From positions 3,596,001-3,660,000 of the forward strand of contig NZ_CP041198.1 in NCBI RefSeq assembly GCF_006517815.1: a stretch of DNA of 64,000 nucleotides, written 5' to 3'. The notes below the pieces were generated by a model. The model saw only the letters and a list, made by a program, of their open reading frames with translations, searched no databases and was not told the DNA's origin. Source of the stretch: Pseudarthrobacter sp. NIBRBAC000502770. Lineage in GTDB: Bacteria; Actinomycetota; Actinomycetes; Actinomycetales; Micrococcaceae. Position numbers and translations under genes: made by a program. This document shows positions 43,318 through 51,727 of this stretch, piece after piece; the first letter of the stretch is position 1, and each line of letters starts with the position of its first letter.

Positions 43318-44691
43318 CTAGCGGGCTCCCGGTTGTGGCCGCCCGGAAAAGGGATCCCTGCGGTCCTTGGGGACGGTGGGCGGAGTCCTGGACAGGGAGA
43401 ATCGCGTAGCCGTGACGGCCCCGCCTGCGCCCAGGACAGCACCCAGCGCCGCGGTGGACTGGACCAGTGAGGGATCTTTGCTGGCGCCAACCAGGCTTGC
43501 CGCCTCTCCATAACCGCTGAGTCGGTGGCCTGGCCCCAGCCCCGCGCTTTCCCCCTCTGGAGTGGTTACCGGATTTGTCAGAGTGACCGTTACCCTGTCT
43601 CGGGTGTCGGGGTTTGGTGCTCCGTCTGCGCCCGGAACCCAGTCTGCTTCATGCTCCAGGTGCAGCGAACTGACCCCCACTCCAGGTGTAATTCCGGCAA
43701 CCGGCGATCCAGCGGTAAGCACGTAGCGGACATCGTAGGTGCGGAGGACTTCGGGATCGGCAGCAAGGTTCATGGCATGGATGCCGCCCTGGCTGTACCC
43801 CACCGCTACCAGCGGAGCTCCCCGCTTTGCCCCGGCCGCCTCAAGTGCCTCAAGGATTGCCTGGTTGACTTCCGAGGAACTGTAGAACATTCCCTCGCCG
43901 ATGCCTGCTTCATCGAAGGGGTTGTCGCCCCCTGCCTGGATTCCTGCCGCTTGAGTGCCGGGAATGACCACGACATAAGCTGTTTCCCCTCCTTTTGGCA
44001 CCTCAAGGACTTCGATGAACCCGGGTCCCCGTGCCTCAATCTGCCGTATCCGCTCCAACAGGCCGGCCGGCGAAGCCTCCAGGTCCACTGCCATATTCTC
44101 TTCGCGCTGCACATCAATGTGCCTTGGCCTGAGGCCCGATGCAATGCCAAATACGGCGTCCCGGACCCAGGGGTTTTGTCCAATGTTGGTTTTCATTGCC
44201 GAGGCCTGCGCGCCCAGTTGGCTCACCAGCCATTCCATAGTCTTTCCGTCGGCAGCCTTGGAAGTCAGGATCACGATGGCCGAGTGCAGGAGATCCTGAT
44301 GGCTGCGGTACCCGAAATACTGGCTTGTTTTTGCGTGCTCTTCAGCCTTCTCGTAGTCCCGGATGCAGGTGCGGACCTCGGCACTGATCCGTTGCATCTC
44401 TGCCCGGACCGTCCGCAGCGCCCATGCACTGTCGCGCACGCTCGCCACGTAGCCCGCGCCGGACCAGGCTGGCTGGTGGTCCGCCCGGCAAAGCTCGTCC
44501 AGGATGCGGCCGGATTCCTCTTCGGCCCACAACAGATCCTGTGCGAGCCCGTCGAGTTTCTCCGCGCCGGCCATGAGTTCCTCAAGCTGCACGCTGAACC
44601 CCGAGACGCCTCCGCTCACGGTGATACTGCCGTTCCGGGACGGGCCATACAGCCCAATGTCGCCCTCCCCCCGTGGAGCCGCGGTGCTCAT
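43318..44691 (-). CDS. WXG-like N-terminus fused to an alpha/beta hydrolase (lipase-like)
   Basis: In this 457-residue protein, residues about 35-125 are a helical hairpin region (FSVQLEELMAGAEKLDGLAQ; WSGAGYVASVRDSAW) like a WXG100/LXG domain. Residues about 235-400 are an alpha/beta hydrolase with nucleophile Ser300 in VAVGYSQGG, preceded by YVVVIPGTQ and followed by YVLTAGSPVAG. The tail is Arg/Pro rich. It overlaps the upstream WXG100-like gene as ATGA. No signal peptide is present, so export through a type VII (Esx) route is possible, but no secretion ATPase is in the window. Confidence 0.75.
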   Translation of the reverse strand: MSTAAPRGEGDIGLYGPSRNGSITVSGGVSGFSVQLEELMAGAEKLDGLAQDLLWAEEESGRILDELCRADHQPAWSGAGYVASVRDSAWALRTVRAEMQRISAEVRTCIRDYEKAEEHAKTSQYFGYRSHQDLLHSAIVILTSKAADGKTMEWLVSQLGAQASAMKTNIGQNPWVRDAVFGIASGLRPRHIDVQREENMAVDLEASPAGLLERIRQIEARGPGFIEVLEVPKGGETAYVVVIPGTQAAGIQAGGDNPFDEAGIGEGMFYSSSEVNQAILEALEAAGAKRGAPLVAVGYSQGGIHAMNLAADPEVLRTYDVRYVLTAGSPVAGITPGVGVSSLHLEHEADWVPGADGAPNPDTRDRVTVTLTNPVTTPEGESAGLGPGHRLSGYGEAASLVGASKDPSLVQSTAALGAVLGAGGAVTATRFSLSRTPPTVPKDRRDPFSGRPQPGAR

Positions 44692-44978
44692 CCTGGCCAG
44701 CCGGACGTGGCGATTGGCACCCCGGTGTCTTCCTGGGCCCGCCGTGCTACCGCGAGCCGCGCCTCCTGCAGACGGTCGAGGGCGCGGCGCAGGCTGGAGG
44801 CCTGGAGAGTGACAGCATCCCGGTAAGCGCGCCCGGCCGGAGATTGCCAGTCGAGCAGCTGAATGTCATGGAATCCGCCAAGTACCTGTTCGACCTTGGC
44901 GCTGCAGGTTTCAAGGCGGCCCGCGACCGACATCAGCGTGGCATCCAGCTGCTGCCGGCTGTCCCAGCTCCCGTCCAT
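44688..44978 (-). CDS. WXG100-like small helical protein
   Basis: This 96-residue protein is the right size for a WXG100 protein, with two predicted helices joined by the turn LLDWQSPAGRAYRD, matching the W-x-G region in a variant form (W-Q-S, with G two residues on). There is no signal peptide. It is followed by, and overlaps as ATGA, the WXG-lipase fusion. It may form a heterodimer with the N-terminus of that protein. Family placement is by size, helices and context, so moderate. Confidence 0.7.
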   Translation of the reverse strand: MDGSWDSRQQLDATLMSVAGRLETCSAKVEQVLGGFHDIQLLDWQSPAGRAYRDAVTLQASSLRRALDRLQEARLAVARRAQEDTGVPIATSGWPG

Positions 44979-45156
44979 CGGACCGTCCCCCTGCTTTCCG
45001 ACCCAGCCTCCCCGGCCGGATAATCCGTCCCAACCCTGCTGCTCCCAACGCTAGGCACGCGGCCCCGCCCCCGTAAGCGCCGCCGTCGGCTATGTGGACA
45101 AGTAACGTGGACGACCACGCTTAAGGCGGCCCCGGACTTCATGAAAGAATCAGCAC

Positions 45157-46599
45157 ATGCCTGAAACTGCCGCCACAGCTGATACCCGTACGCCCTCAGG
45201 ACGCCTGGCCCTCGCCGCGTCATCGGAAAAGATCGCGCTTGGACCCCTGGACGGCCGTTACCAGTCCGCCGTCGCGCCCCTCGTTGACTACCTGTCCGAG
45301 GCCGCCCTGAACCGGGACCGCGTGGCGGTCGAAGTGGAATGGCTCATCCACCTGACCAGCAACAACGTCCTTCCCGGCGCCGGTCCCCTGAGCCCGGAGC
45401 AGCAGGACCAGCTCCGAGCCATCGTCACTGAATTCGACGCCGCGTCCGTCGCCGAACTGGCTGAAATCGAAGCCGTGACCGTGCACGATGTGAAGGCCGT
45501 GGAGTACTACATCGGCCGCCGCCTCCCCGCCATCGGCATCGAAAACCTGACCGCCATGGTCCACTTCGGCTGCACCTCCGAGGACATCAACAACCTGTCC
45601 TACGCCCTCGGCGTGAAGGGTGCCGTGGAGGACGTGTGGCTCCCCGCTGCCCGCAAGCTCGTGGCGCAAATCAGCACCATGGCGGAGGAGAACCGCGCAG
45701 TTCCCATGCTGTCCCGCACCCACGGGCAGCCGGCCACCCCCACCACCCTGGGCAAGGAACTGGCCGTCATCGCGCACCGCCTGACCCGCCAGCTGGACCG
45801 GATCGCCAAGACCGAATACCTGGGCAAGATCAACGGGGCCACCGGCACCTACGCCGCCCACGTGGCCTCCGTCCCCGGCGCCGACTGGCAGCAGGTTTCC
45901 GAATCCTTCGTGGAGGGGCTGGGCCTTACCTGGAACCCGCTCACCACGCAGATCGAAAGCCACGACTGGCAGGCTGAGCTCTACGCCGACGTTGCCCGCT
46001 TCAACCGCATCCTGCACAACGTCTGCACCGACATCTGGAGCTACATCTCCATCGGCTACTTTGCCCAGATCCCGGTGGCCGGTGCCACGGGTTCCTCCAC
46101 CATGCCGCACAAGGTCAACCCCATCCGCTTCGAAAACGCCGAGGCAAACCTGGAGATCTCCTCCGGACTGCTCGATGTCCTGGGCTCCACCCTGGTGACC
46201 TCCCGCTGGCAGCGCGACCTCACCGATTCCTCCAGCCAGCGCAACATCGGCGTCGCATTCGGGCACTCCCTCCTGGCCATCTCCAACGTTGCCAAGGGCC
46301 TGGAGCGCCTGGATGTCGCCGAAGACGTCCTGGCAGCGGACCTGGACACCAACTGGGAGGTCCTGGGCGAGGCCATCCAGATGGTCATGCGCGCCGAGGC
46401 GATTGCCGGCGTCGAGGGCATGGAAAACCCCTACGAGCGCCTCAAGGACCTCACCCGCGGCCAGCGCGTGGACGCTGCGCGCATGCAGGAGTTCGTGCAG
46501 GGCCTGGGCCTCTCCCCCGAGGCTGAGGCCCGCCTCCTGGCCCTCACGCCCGGCAAATACACGGGTATCGCGGACCAGCTGGTGGACCACCTGAAGTAA
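45157..46599 (+). CDS. purB: Adenylosuccinate lyase
   Basis: This 480-residue enzyme of the fumarase/aspartase superfamily catalyses two steps of purine synthesis. Superfamily signatures are FGCTSEDINNLSYALG, MLSRTHGQPATPTTLGKEL (split) and GSSTMPHKVNPIRFENAEANL (split), with the flexible-loop Ser within. The start ATG is at 45157; the upstream ribosome binding site is weak. It stands alone, ending at a good terminator. The length is near the family norm for this group (about 470-480). Confidence 0.95.
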   Translation: MPETAATADTRTPSGRLALAASSEKIALGPLDGRYQSAVAPLVDYLSEAALNRDRVAVEVEWLIHLTSNNVLPGAGPLSPEQQDQLRAIVTEFDAASVAELAEIEAVTVHDVKAVEYYIGRRLPAIGIENLTAMVHFGCTSEDINNLSYALGVKGAVEDVWLPAARKLVAQISTMAEENRAVPMLSRTHGQPATPTTLGKELAVIAHRLTRQLDRIAKTEYLGKINGATGTYAAHVASVPGADWQQVSESFVEGLGLTWNPLTTQIESHDWQAELYADVARFNRILHNVCTDIWSYISIGYFAQIPVAGATGSSTMPHKVNPIRFENAEANLEISSGLLDVLGSTLVTSRWQRDLTDSSSQRNIGVAFGHSLLAISNVAKGLERLDVAEDVLAADLDTNWEVLGEAIQMVMRAEAIAGVEGMENPYERLKDLTRGQRVDAARMQEFVQGLGLSPEAEARLLALTPGKYTGIADQLVDHLK

Positions 46600-46627
46600 G
46601 CCCCGCAAGGCAGGAACGTACGACGAC

Positions 46628-46655
46628 GGCGCCGGGCCCGGGAGGGTCCGGCGCC
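46628..46655 (+). terminator. Terminator of purB
   Basis: An eight-base perfect outer stem (GGCGCCGG at 46628-46635, CCGGCGCC at 46648-46655) is followed by a T-rich tail (TTTCGTTTG). It begins 29 bases past the stop. Confidence 0.75.
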
Positions 46656-46739
46656 TTTCGTTTGTCCAGGCAGGGCGTGCCTCCCGGGCCCGGATGCAGG
46701 CGTTTCGGCAGCACTGCGGCGGGATGGGAAACTGGAGTC

Positions 46740-47414
46740 ATGAAGTTGCTCCTGATCCGCCACGGCGAAACCCCGGGAAATGTGCTGGGCCAGCTGGACA
46801 CCGACCACCCGGGACCGGGCCTCACCGAACTGGGCGAACGGCAGGCAGAGGCGATGGCGCGGTCCCTGGTCAACGAACCCATCGGCGCCCTGTACGCGTC
46901 AACCTTGATCCGCACCCAGATCACCGCGGCACCCCTGGGCAGGCTCCGGGGCCTGGAAACCACGGTGCTGGAGGGGCTGCACGAGATCGAGGCGGGAGCA
47001 CTGGAGAAGCTCACGGACCACGAGTCGCATAAGCGGTACATGGGAACGGTCATTTCCTGGGCTGCAGGTGAACTGGACAACCGCATGCCCGCAGGACCCG
47101 ACGGCCACGCGTTCTTCGACCGGTTCGACGCCGCCATCGCCAGGGTGGTCGACAGGGCATCCGGGCAGCACAACACAGTGGCAGTGGTGAGCCATGGTGC
47201 GGCCATCAGGACCTGGGCCGGGCTCCGGGCCGACGGCATCGACCACGAATTCGCCGCCAGGCACGTGCTGGCCAATACCGGCATTGTGGCGCTGGAGGGT
47301 GACCCGGACACCGGCTGGAAGCTGATCCACTGGGAAGGCAGCCCGGTGGGCGGCCTCGCCCTGGCGGACCCCGCCGCCGGGGACCCGACGGGCCGGGACG
47401 CAGCCGCCCCCTAG
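46740..47414 (+). CDS. Histidine phosphatase family protein
   Basis: This phosphoglycerate-mutase-like phosphatase has about 224 residues. The catalytic phosphohistidine lies in LIRHGETPGN at the N-terminus and the second His in VSHGAAIRTW, with YASTLIRTQITAAP between. ATG 46740 is chosen, with GGAG close upstream. Substrates of this family are diverse sugar or nucleotide phosphates and cannot be inferred. The 3' end overlaps the convergent kinase gene by four bases. Confidence 0.9.
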   Translation: MKLLLIRHGETPGNVLGQLDTDHPGPGLTELGERQAEAMARSLVNEPIGALYASTLIRTQITAAPLGRLRGLETTVLEGLHEIEAGALEKLTDHESHKRYMGTVISWAAGELDNRMPAGPDGHAFFDRFDAAIARVVDRASGQHNTVAVVSHGAAIRTWAGLRADGIDHEFAARHVLANTGIVALEGDPDTGWKLIHWEGSPVGGLALADPAAGDPTGRDAAAP

Positions 47415-48370
47415 GCCTGCTGCCGGTGGCGCCGGTGGGGCAGCGCCCGCGCGGCGGGACATGGGCCCACGTCCGCCCGGCTGCGCACGGCCGGTATGCC
47501 GCGGCGGGCTGACGGGACCCCGGGAATCAGCTGCGCTGCCATCACCGCGGCATCTGCCGCCGTCGGCCGTTCCCCGGGGTCCATGGCCGTCAGGGACCGC
47601 AGCAGGGGGACCCAGCCCCCGAGGTACTCCGGGACGTCGGGGGACCGAAGGGTCCGGGCCACCAGGGATTCAATGGCGGTGCCCGGAAAGGCCTTGTTGC
47701 CGGTGAGGAGCTCCAGCAGGACAAGCCCCGTGGAGTACACGTCCCAGGACGGCGCAACGGTGCCGCCGGATGCCTGCTCGGGACTCATATAGTGCACTGT
47801 CCCGGACGAAATTCCGGGCTCGGGCGCCGAACCGGTGGCGGCGGCAATGCCGAAATCGATGATCCGGACTGGACTTCTCCGCAGGCCGCTGAGCATCAGG
47901 TTCGCGGGTTTGACGTCGCGGTGCACCAGCCCGCCGGCATGCAGGTGGGCGAGTGCACCGAAGAGGCCCCGGGCCCACAGTGCCACATCACCGGACCCAG
48001 GGGGGTCCGCGCGGATGACCTCGGCAAGGCTGGCGCCCAGGGCCAGTTCCTCCACGAGGTACGGGCGCCCGGCACGGGAACCGCTGCCTGCCACCACGCC
48101 CTGGTCCACCAGGCTCACGATGGATGGATGGCTGAAGCGGGCCAGGACGGCAGCCTCATTCCGGATCCGCTGGTGCTGCTTCCGGCCGCCGGCCGTCGCG
48201 ATCTTCACCGCAACGTCCGGGCCGCCCTCCAGGTCCACCGCGCGAAATACTTCGGCCGCGGATCCCCGGCCAAGGCGTTCCCTCAACTGGTACCGGCCGG
48301 CAAGGGGCGCCGCCCCGCTGTTCAGCAACGAATGCGGCGGCGCCGCAGCTGCCGTCCCGTTGGCGCTCAT
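47411..48370 (-). CDS. Soluble Ser/Thr protein kinase (PknB-type catalytic domain)
   Basis: This 319-residue protein is a Hanks-type kinase: glycine loop GRGSAAEVFR, ATP-anchoring Lys56 (VAVKIA), catalytic Asp152 (HRDVKPANL), DFG at 172-174 and MSPEQ of the activation segment. It has no transmembrane helix or PASTA domain, unlike PknB. The C-terminus after residue 290 is Arg/His rich. Its start overlaps the upstream small gene as ATGA. Targets are unknown. Confidence 0.93.
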   Translation of the reverse strand: MSANGTAAAAPPHSLLNSGAAPLAGRYQLRERLGRGSAAEVFRAVDLEGGPDVAVKIATAGGRKQHQRIRNEAAVLARFSHPSIVSLVDQGVVAGSGSRAGRPYLVEELALGASLAEVIRADPPGSGDVALWARGLFGALAHLHAGGLVHRDVKPANLMLSGLRRSPVRIIDFGIAAATGSAPEPGISSGTVHYMSPEQASGGTVAPSWDVYSTGLVLLELLTGNKAFPGTAIESLVARTLRSPDVPEYLGGWVPLLRSLTAMDPGERPTAADAAVMAAQLIPGVPSARRGIPAVRSRADVGPCPAARALPHRRHRQQA

Positions 48371-48684
48371 GCGGAGAGGTCAGCGGAACGACGTGCCACG
48401 CGGGGTCCGGCGCTACAGGCGTCAAGCTGGAACCCGCAGGCGCAACGCCACACGGGCGGAAGCTCGCTGTCCCCGGGGGCAGTTGGGGCAAAGGTGTAGC
48501 TGGCACGCTGCCACCCAAGTGCCGGCGTCACCAGCTGCATCGGCGTACCGCAGTGGACGGCGGTGTGTCCCGGCGGCGCTGTGGTGCCGTCCAGGGTGGA
48601 CCGCGTCAGGTCCGTGCGGGCATCCGGAATGGTCACGCCCATGGCGGGTTTACGCGGTGAAACTTCGGTGTAAGAGACCAACAC
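48367..48684 (-). CDS. Small protein with paired cysteines, coupled to the kinase
   Basis: The protein has about 105 residues and cysteines in HCGTPM and CACGFQLDAC, possibly a zinc-binding knuckle. The GTG at 48684 is chosen for GGAG eight bases upstream; TTG 48720 and ATG 48642 are in frame and possible. It overlaps the kinase start as ATGA, so the two are co-translated. I do not recognise the family; it may be a partner or substrate of the kinase. Confidence 0.6.
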   Translation of the reverse strand: MLVSYTEVSPRKPAMGVTIPDARTDLTRSTLDGTTAPPGHTAVHCGTPMQLVTPALGWQRASYTFAPTAPGDSELPPVWRCACGFQLDACSAGPRVARRSADLSA

Positions 48685-48737
48685 ACTCACGACTCCGTTG
48701 GGAAGCAACTTCGGGAACAATCGTAAGCTTACATATA

Positions 48738-48764
48738 ACTAGGTGAACTAGCTAGTCAGGCTAG
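48738..48764. promoter_or_regulatory. Cluster of CTAG/AACTAG repeats before the kinase operon
   Basis: Four CTAG tetramers (48739, 48748, 48752, 48761) lie within 27 bases, including the palindrome ACTAGCTAGT (48747-48756) and direct repeats AACTAGgtgAACTAG. CTAG is rare in GC-rich genomes. The cluster lies between the marR stop and the kinase operon start. Confidence 0.5.
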
Positions 48765-49273
48765 TGAACTTTTAATTCTTCTTCCCGGAGCTGAAGTGAA
48801 TCGGTCATGCGCTGCAGGAAATCGACCACGATCCGCGCCTCTTCGGCGCTCAGGCCTTCCGCAACTGCCATCATGCGGCGGTGCATCGCGCCGAGCGTCT
48901 CCCGGACCTCCTTGTCCGACTCCACGGTGGGAACCACCACCACCGAACGGCGGTCGGAAGGGTGCGCCTCGCGGCGAACGTGCCCACTGGCCACCAGGCG
49001 GTCGATGAGCGATGTGGTGGAAGCGCTAGTAATATTGAGGAACCGGCTAAGGTCCTTGGGGACAACCTGCTTCCCCGATGCCTGGACCCGCAGCAGGTAC
49101 CGCAGGGCGAGGATGTCCGTTTCGCCCATGCCCATGGAGTCCCTGGTGCTTCGGCGAATCTCGGTTTCGGCCGCGCGGTAGTCGCGCAGGGCCTTCAGCA
49201 CCGCCGCACTGTAGTCCAGTTGCCCGTCAGGTCCGTACCAGTAGCCGGATCCCTCGTTGCCCATAGAAACCAT
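48761..49273 (-). CDS. MarR family transcriptional regulator
   Basis: This MarR protein of about 170 residues has its DNA-binding domain at about 65-115 (VVPKDLSRFLNITSASTTSLIDRL), with the wing bearing HPSDRRSVVVVP. It starts at ATG 49273, supported by TAAAAT ending six bases upstream (leaderless). AACTAG repeats occur in its own promoter spacer and before the downstream kinase operon, making both possible targets. The ligand is unknown. Confidence 0.88.
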   Translation of the reverse strand: MVSMGNEGSGYWYGPDGQLDYSAAVLKALRDYRAAETEIRRSTRDSMGMGETDILALRYLLRVQASGKQVVPKDLSRFLNITSASTTSLIDRLVASGHVRREAHPSDRRSVVVVPTVESDKEVRETLGAMHRRMMAVAEGLSAEEARIVVDFLQRMTDSLQLREEELKVH

Positions 49274-49279
49274 GACATC

Positions 49280-49310
49280 ATTTTAGACCAACTGGTAACT
49301 AGACTGCCAA
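49280..49310 (-). promoter_or_regulatory. Leaderless promoter of marR with AACTAG in the spacer
   Basis: TTGGCA (49305-49310) and TAAAAT (49280-49285) on the minus strand are separated by 19 bases. The hexamer ends six bases before the ATG and AACTAG (49297-49302) lies in between. Confidence 0.45.
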
Positions 49311-49427
49311 GTAATCTACTTTATGGTCGCTTGGGGGGTTATCCGGGTGCTAACCCCTTGGAAACACCTGCGTAACTCGCCCCACCTAGCCTTGTCAGGC
49401 ATACCCCTCCGGCGAATCGAGGCAGAT

Positions 49428-49931
49428 ATGCAGACCAACCCCAGGCTCAACATTCGGCAGGTCTCCTGGTCCAACCCCGTGGGCGCGGACCTTCGCCGCG
49501 CGCAGCAGGCAGAACTCGACGCCCGCTTCGGCCGGCCCGACCATGAGCCTGGGCCGCCGCCGTCGGGCGCTGACTGCGCCGTCTTCCTGGTGGCGTACGA
49601 CAAAGGCTCGGGGCAACCGGTGGGTTGCGGCGGGCTCCGGCTCCTGGACGGAACGACGGCCGAAATCAAGCGGCTCTACGTGCTGCCGTACACCCGTGGC
49701 TCCGGGGTGGCCAGCTCCATCCTCGCGGCCCTGGAGGCGGAGGCCTTCAGCCAGGGCATAACCAGGATCAAGGCCGAGGCCGGGTCGGCACAACCGGACG
49801 GCCGGAACTTCTACGAAAATTCAGGTTTCGAGCCGATCCCGAACTTTGGGCCCTACACGGGCGTGGAGCACTCGTACTGCTATGCCAAACGCATCAACGC
49901 CCACAGCGCCGCCCAGACGGCCATGGCCTAG
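49428..49931 (+). CDS. GNAT family N-acetyltransferase
   Basis: This acetyltransferase of about 167 residues has the acetyl-CoA loop RLYVLPYTRGSGVASSILAALE (R-x-x-G-x-A form) and the C-terminal NFYENSGFEPIPNFGPYTG seen in a widespread GNAT group. ATG 49428 is preferred; the extension to 49323 lacks domain character. The acceptor substrate is unknown. It is followed 67 bases later by the thioesterase on the same strand. Confidence 0.85.
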   Translation: MQTNPRLNIRQVSWSNPVGADLRRAQQAELDARFGRPDHEPGPPPSGADCAVFLVAYDKGSGQPVGCGGLRLLDGTTAEIKRLYVLPYTRGSGVASSILAALEAEAFSQGITRIKAEAGSAQPDGRNFYENSGFEPIPNFGPYTGVEHSYCYAKRINAHSAAQTAMA

Positions 49932-49985
49932 CGTCCGGCCGACCCGGGAAGCCGTCACACTGGGACTGTGGCGGGCGGCATCAGC

Positions 49986-49991
49986 TAACCT
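49986..49991 (+). promoter_or_regulatory. -10 hexamer TAACCT, leaderless promoter of the thioesterase
   Basis: TAACCT ends seven bases before the ATG at 49999, with no ribosome binding site. Confidence 0.45.
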
Positions 49992-49998
49992 CGGCCGT

Positions 49999-50433
49999 AT
50001 GGAAGCAGCAGACATCACCTTCCGGACCCGCAAATGGGTCCGGCCGGAGGACCTCAACGCCAACGGAACCCTTTTCGGCGGCAGCCTGCTGAAGTGGATC
50101 GACGAAGAAGCCGCCATCTACGCCATCCTCCAATTGGGGAACGGCCGCGCGGTCACCAAGTACATCTCTGAAATCAACTTTGTCAGCTCCGCGGTCCAGG
50201 GTGACCTCATCGAGATGGGCCTGACGGCAACCCGGTTCGGCCGGACCTCACTGACCATGCGCGCCGAGGTCCGCAACATGATCACCAGGCAGAGCATCCT
50301 CACCATCGAGGAGATCGTCTTCGTGAACCTGGGCCGGGACGGAAAGCCGGAACCGCACGGCTACACGGAGATCACCTACGACCGGGACCGAATCCCCACC
50401 CACCACCTCGGCGGAACCCCCGACCAGGACTGA
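49999..50433 (+). CDS. Acyl-CoA thioesterase (hotdog fold, YciA-like)
   Basis: This hotdog enzyme has about 144 residues: NANGTLFGGSLLKWIDEEAA carries the N-terminal strand and central helix with the expected catalytic Asp, followed by YISEINFVSSAVQGDLIEM. It hydrolyses acyl-CoA to free acid and CoA in the cytoplasm. ATG 49999 is set by the leaderless promoter; the extension to 49846 overlaps the GNAT coding region. Confidence 0.9.
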   Translation: MEAADITFRTRKWVRPEDLNANGTLFGGSLLKWIDEEAAIYAILQLGNGRAVTKYISEINFVSSAVQGDLIEMGLTATRFGRTSLTMRAEVRNMITRQSILTIEEIVFVNLGRDGKPEPHGYTEITYDRDRIPTHHLGGTPDQD

Positions 50434-50497
50434 AACGTTTCCCGCCGGTTCACGCCGGGGGCCCCAGCCGTTTTCCCGACAGGTCCAAAGTGAGAAG

Positions 50498-50540
50498 CCG
50501 GGCTGTTTATCGAATCGATAGCTATAACAGCCCGGTTTTT
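50498..50540 (+). terminator. Rho-independent terminator after the thioesterase
   Basis: A ten-base stem (CCGGGCTGTT at 50498-50507, AACAGCCCGG at 50526-50535) is followed by TTTTT, 64 bases past the stop. Confidence 0.85.
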
Positions 50541-50603
50541 GTCATGCCCGGCTATAGGCTGTGCGGACATGCTCTGATTCCAGTCCAGAAATGAGTCCTG
50601 ATC

Positions 50604-51680
50604 GTGCGTAAATTGCAGACTTTGGTTGCCGCCGCCGTTGCCGCCACCCTCCTCGCCGGTTGCGGCGGGGGCTCCACCCCGCCGGCCTCCACCGGTGAAG
50701 CCTCCGGAGCTTCCGCGGGAGCGTCGGGGGACACCTTGGTGATCTACACCAACTCCAACGGGGAGGGCCGGGGCGACTGGTTGGCCGCCAAGGCGGCCGA
50801 GGCTGGATTCAAGATCGAGATCGTGGGGGCCGGAGGCGCCGATGCCACCAACAAGCTCATTGCCGAGAAGAACAACCCCATCGCCGACGTCGCGTTCGGC
50901 CTGAACAACATGTACTTCTCCCAGGTCAAGAACGAGGGCGCGCTGGAGGCGTACCAGCCCGCGTGGGCGGGCGAGGTGGACAAGGGCCTGGGCGACGGGG
51001 AGACGTACTGGCCCCTGGTGAAGCAGGCCATCCTTCTGGGCTACAACTCGGACAAGATCTCCAAGGACGCCGCACCGAAGGACTGGACGGACCTGTGGTC
51101 CAAGGACGAGTTCAAGAGCCGCTATGAGCGGGTCACCGGCCTGGGCACCGCAACGGCGCAGCTGGTTTTCGCCGGCATCCTTTCGCGTTACCGGGATGAC
51201 TCGGGCGATCTTGGGATTTCCGACGACGGGTGGAAGCAGGTTGAGCAGTACTTCAAGAACGGCAGCCCCGCAGTGGCCAAGACCGACCTGTTTGCCCGCA
51301 TCGCGTCCGGCGAGGTGGACATGGGCCAGATGCCGTCCTCGATCATTGCCGACCGCGAAAAGTCCTTCAAAGTGAACGTGGACACGGTCATTCCCTCCGT
51401 GGGGGTCCCGCTTGCCGTGGAGCAGATAGCCCTGGTGAAAGGCACCAAGAAAAAGGAGCAGGCGCAGAAGTTCATCGACTGGTTCGGCAGCGCGGACGTG
51501 CAGGGCGAGTTCGCCCAGAAGTTCAATTCCATGCCCGTCAACAAAAGCGCCCAGGCGAAAGCCAACCCGGAGGTGGTGGACTTTTTCGCCGGCCTGAAGC
51601 AGCAGGACATCGACTGGAACTTCGTTCAGAAGAACATGGGCGCCTGGGTGGAGAAGATCGAACTCGAATACATGACGTAG
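50604..51680 (+). CDS. Iron-type ABC transporter solute-binding lipoprotein
   Basis: This 358-residue lipoprotein has a signal peptide ending in the lipobox LLAGC, followed by a Gly/Ser/Ala-rich linker and LVIYTNSNGEG. The fold matches the family containing Fe(III), thiamine and 2-aminoethylphosphonate binding proteins. It is the first gene of a three-gene importer (ATPase, permease). The GTG start at 50604 is consistent with the signal peptide. Ligand choice among iron, thiamine or phosphonate is open. Confidence 0.85.
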   Translation: MRKLQTLVAAAVAATLLAGCGGGSTPPASTGEASGASAGASGDTLVIYTNSNGEGRGDWLAAKAAEAGFKIEIVGAGGADATNKLIAEKNNPIADVAFGLNNMYFSQVKNEGALEAYQPAWAGEVDKGLGDGETYWPLVKQAILLGYNSDKISKDAAPKDWTDLWSKDEFKSRYERVTGLGTATAQLVFAGILSRYRDDSGDLGISDDGWKQVEQYFKNGSPAVAKTDLFARIASGEVDMGQMPSSIIADREKSFKVNVDTVIPSVGVPLAVEQIALVKGTKKKEQAQKFIDWFGSADVQGEFAQKFNSMPVNKSAQAKANPEVVDFFAGLKQQDIDWNFVQKNMGAWVEKIELEYMT

Positions 51681-51727
51681 CCCGTCCTGCCAGCCGCCGT
51701 TTCCGCGTTCCATCAGACAGGGTTGCC

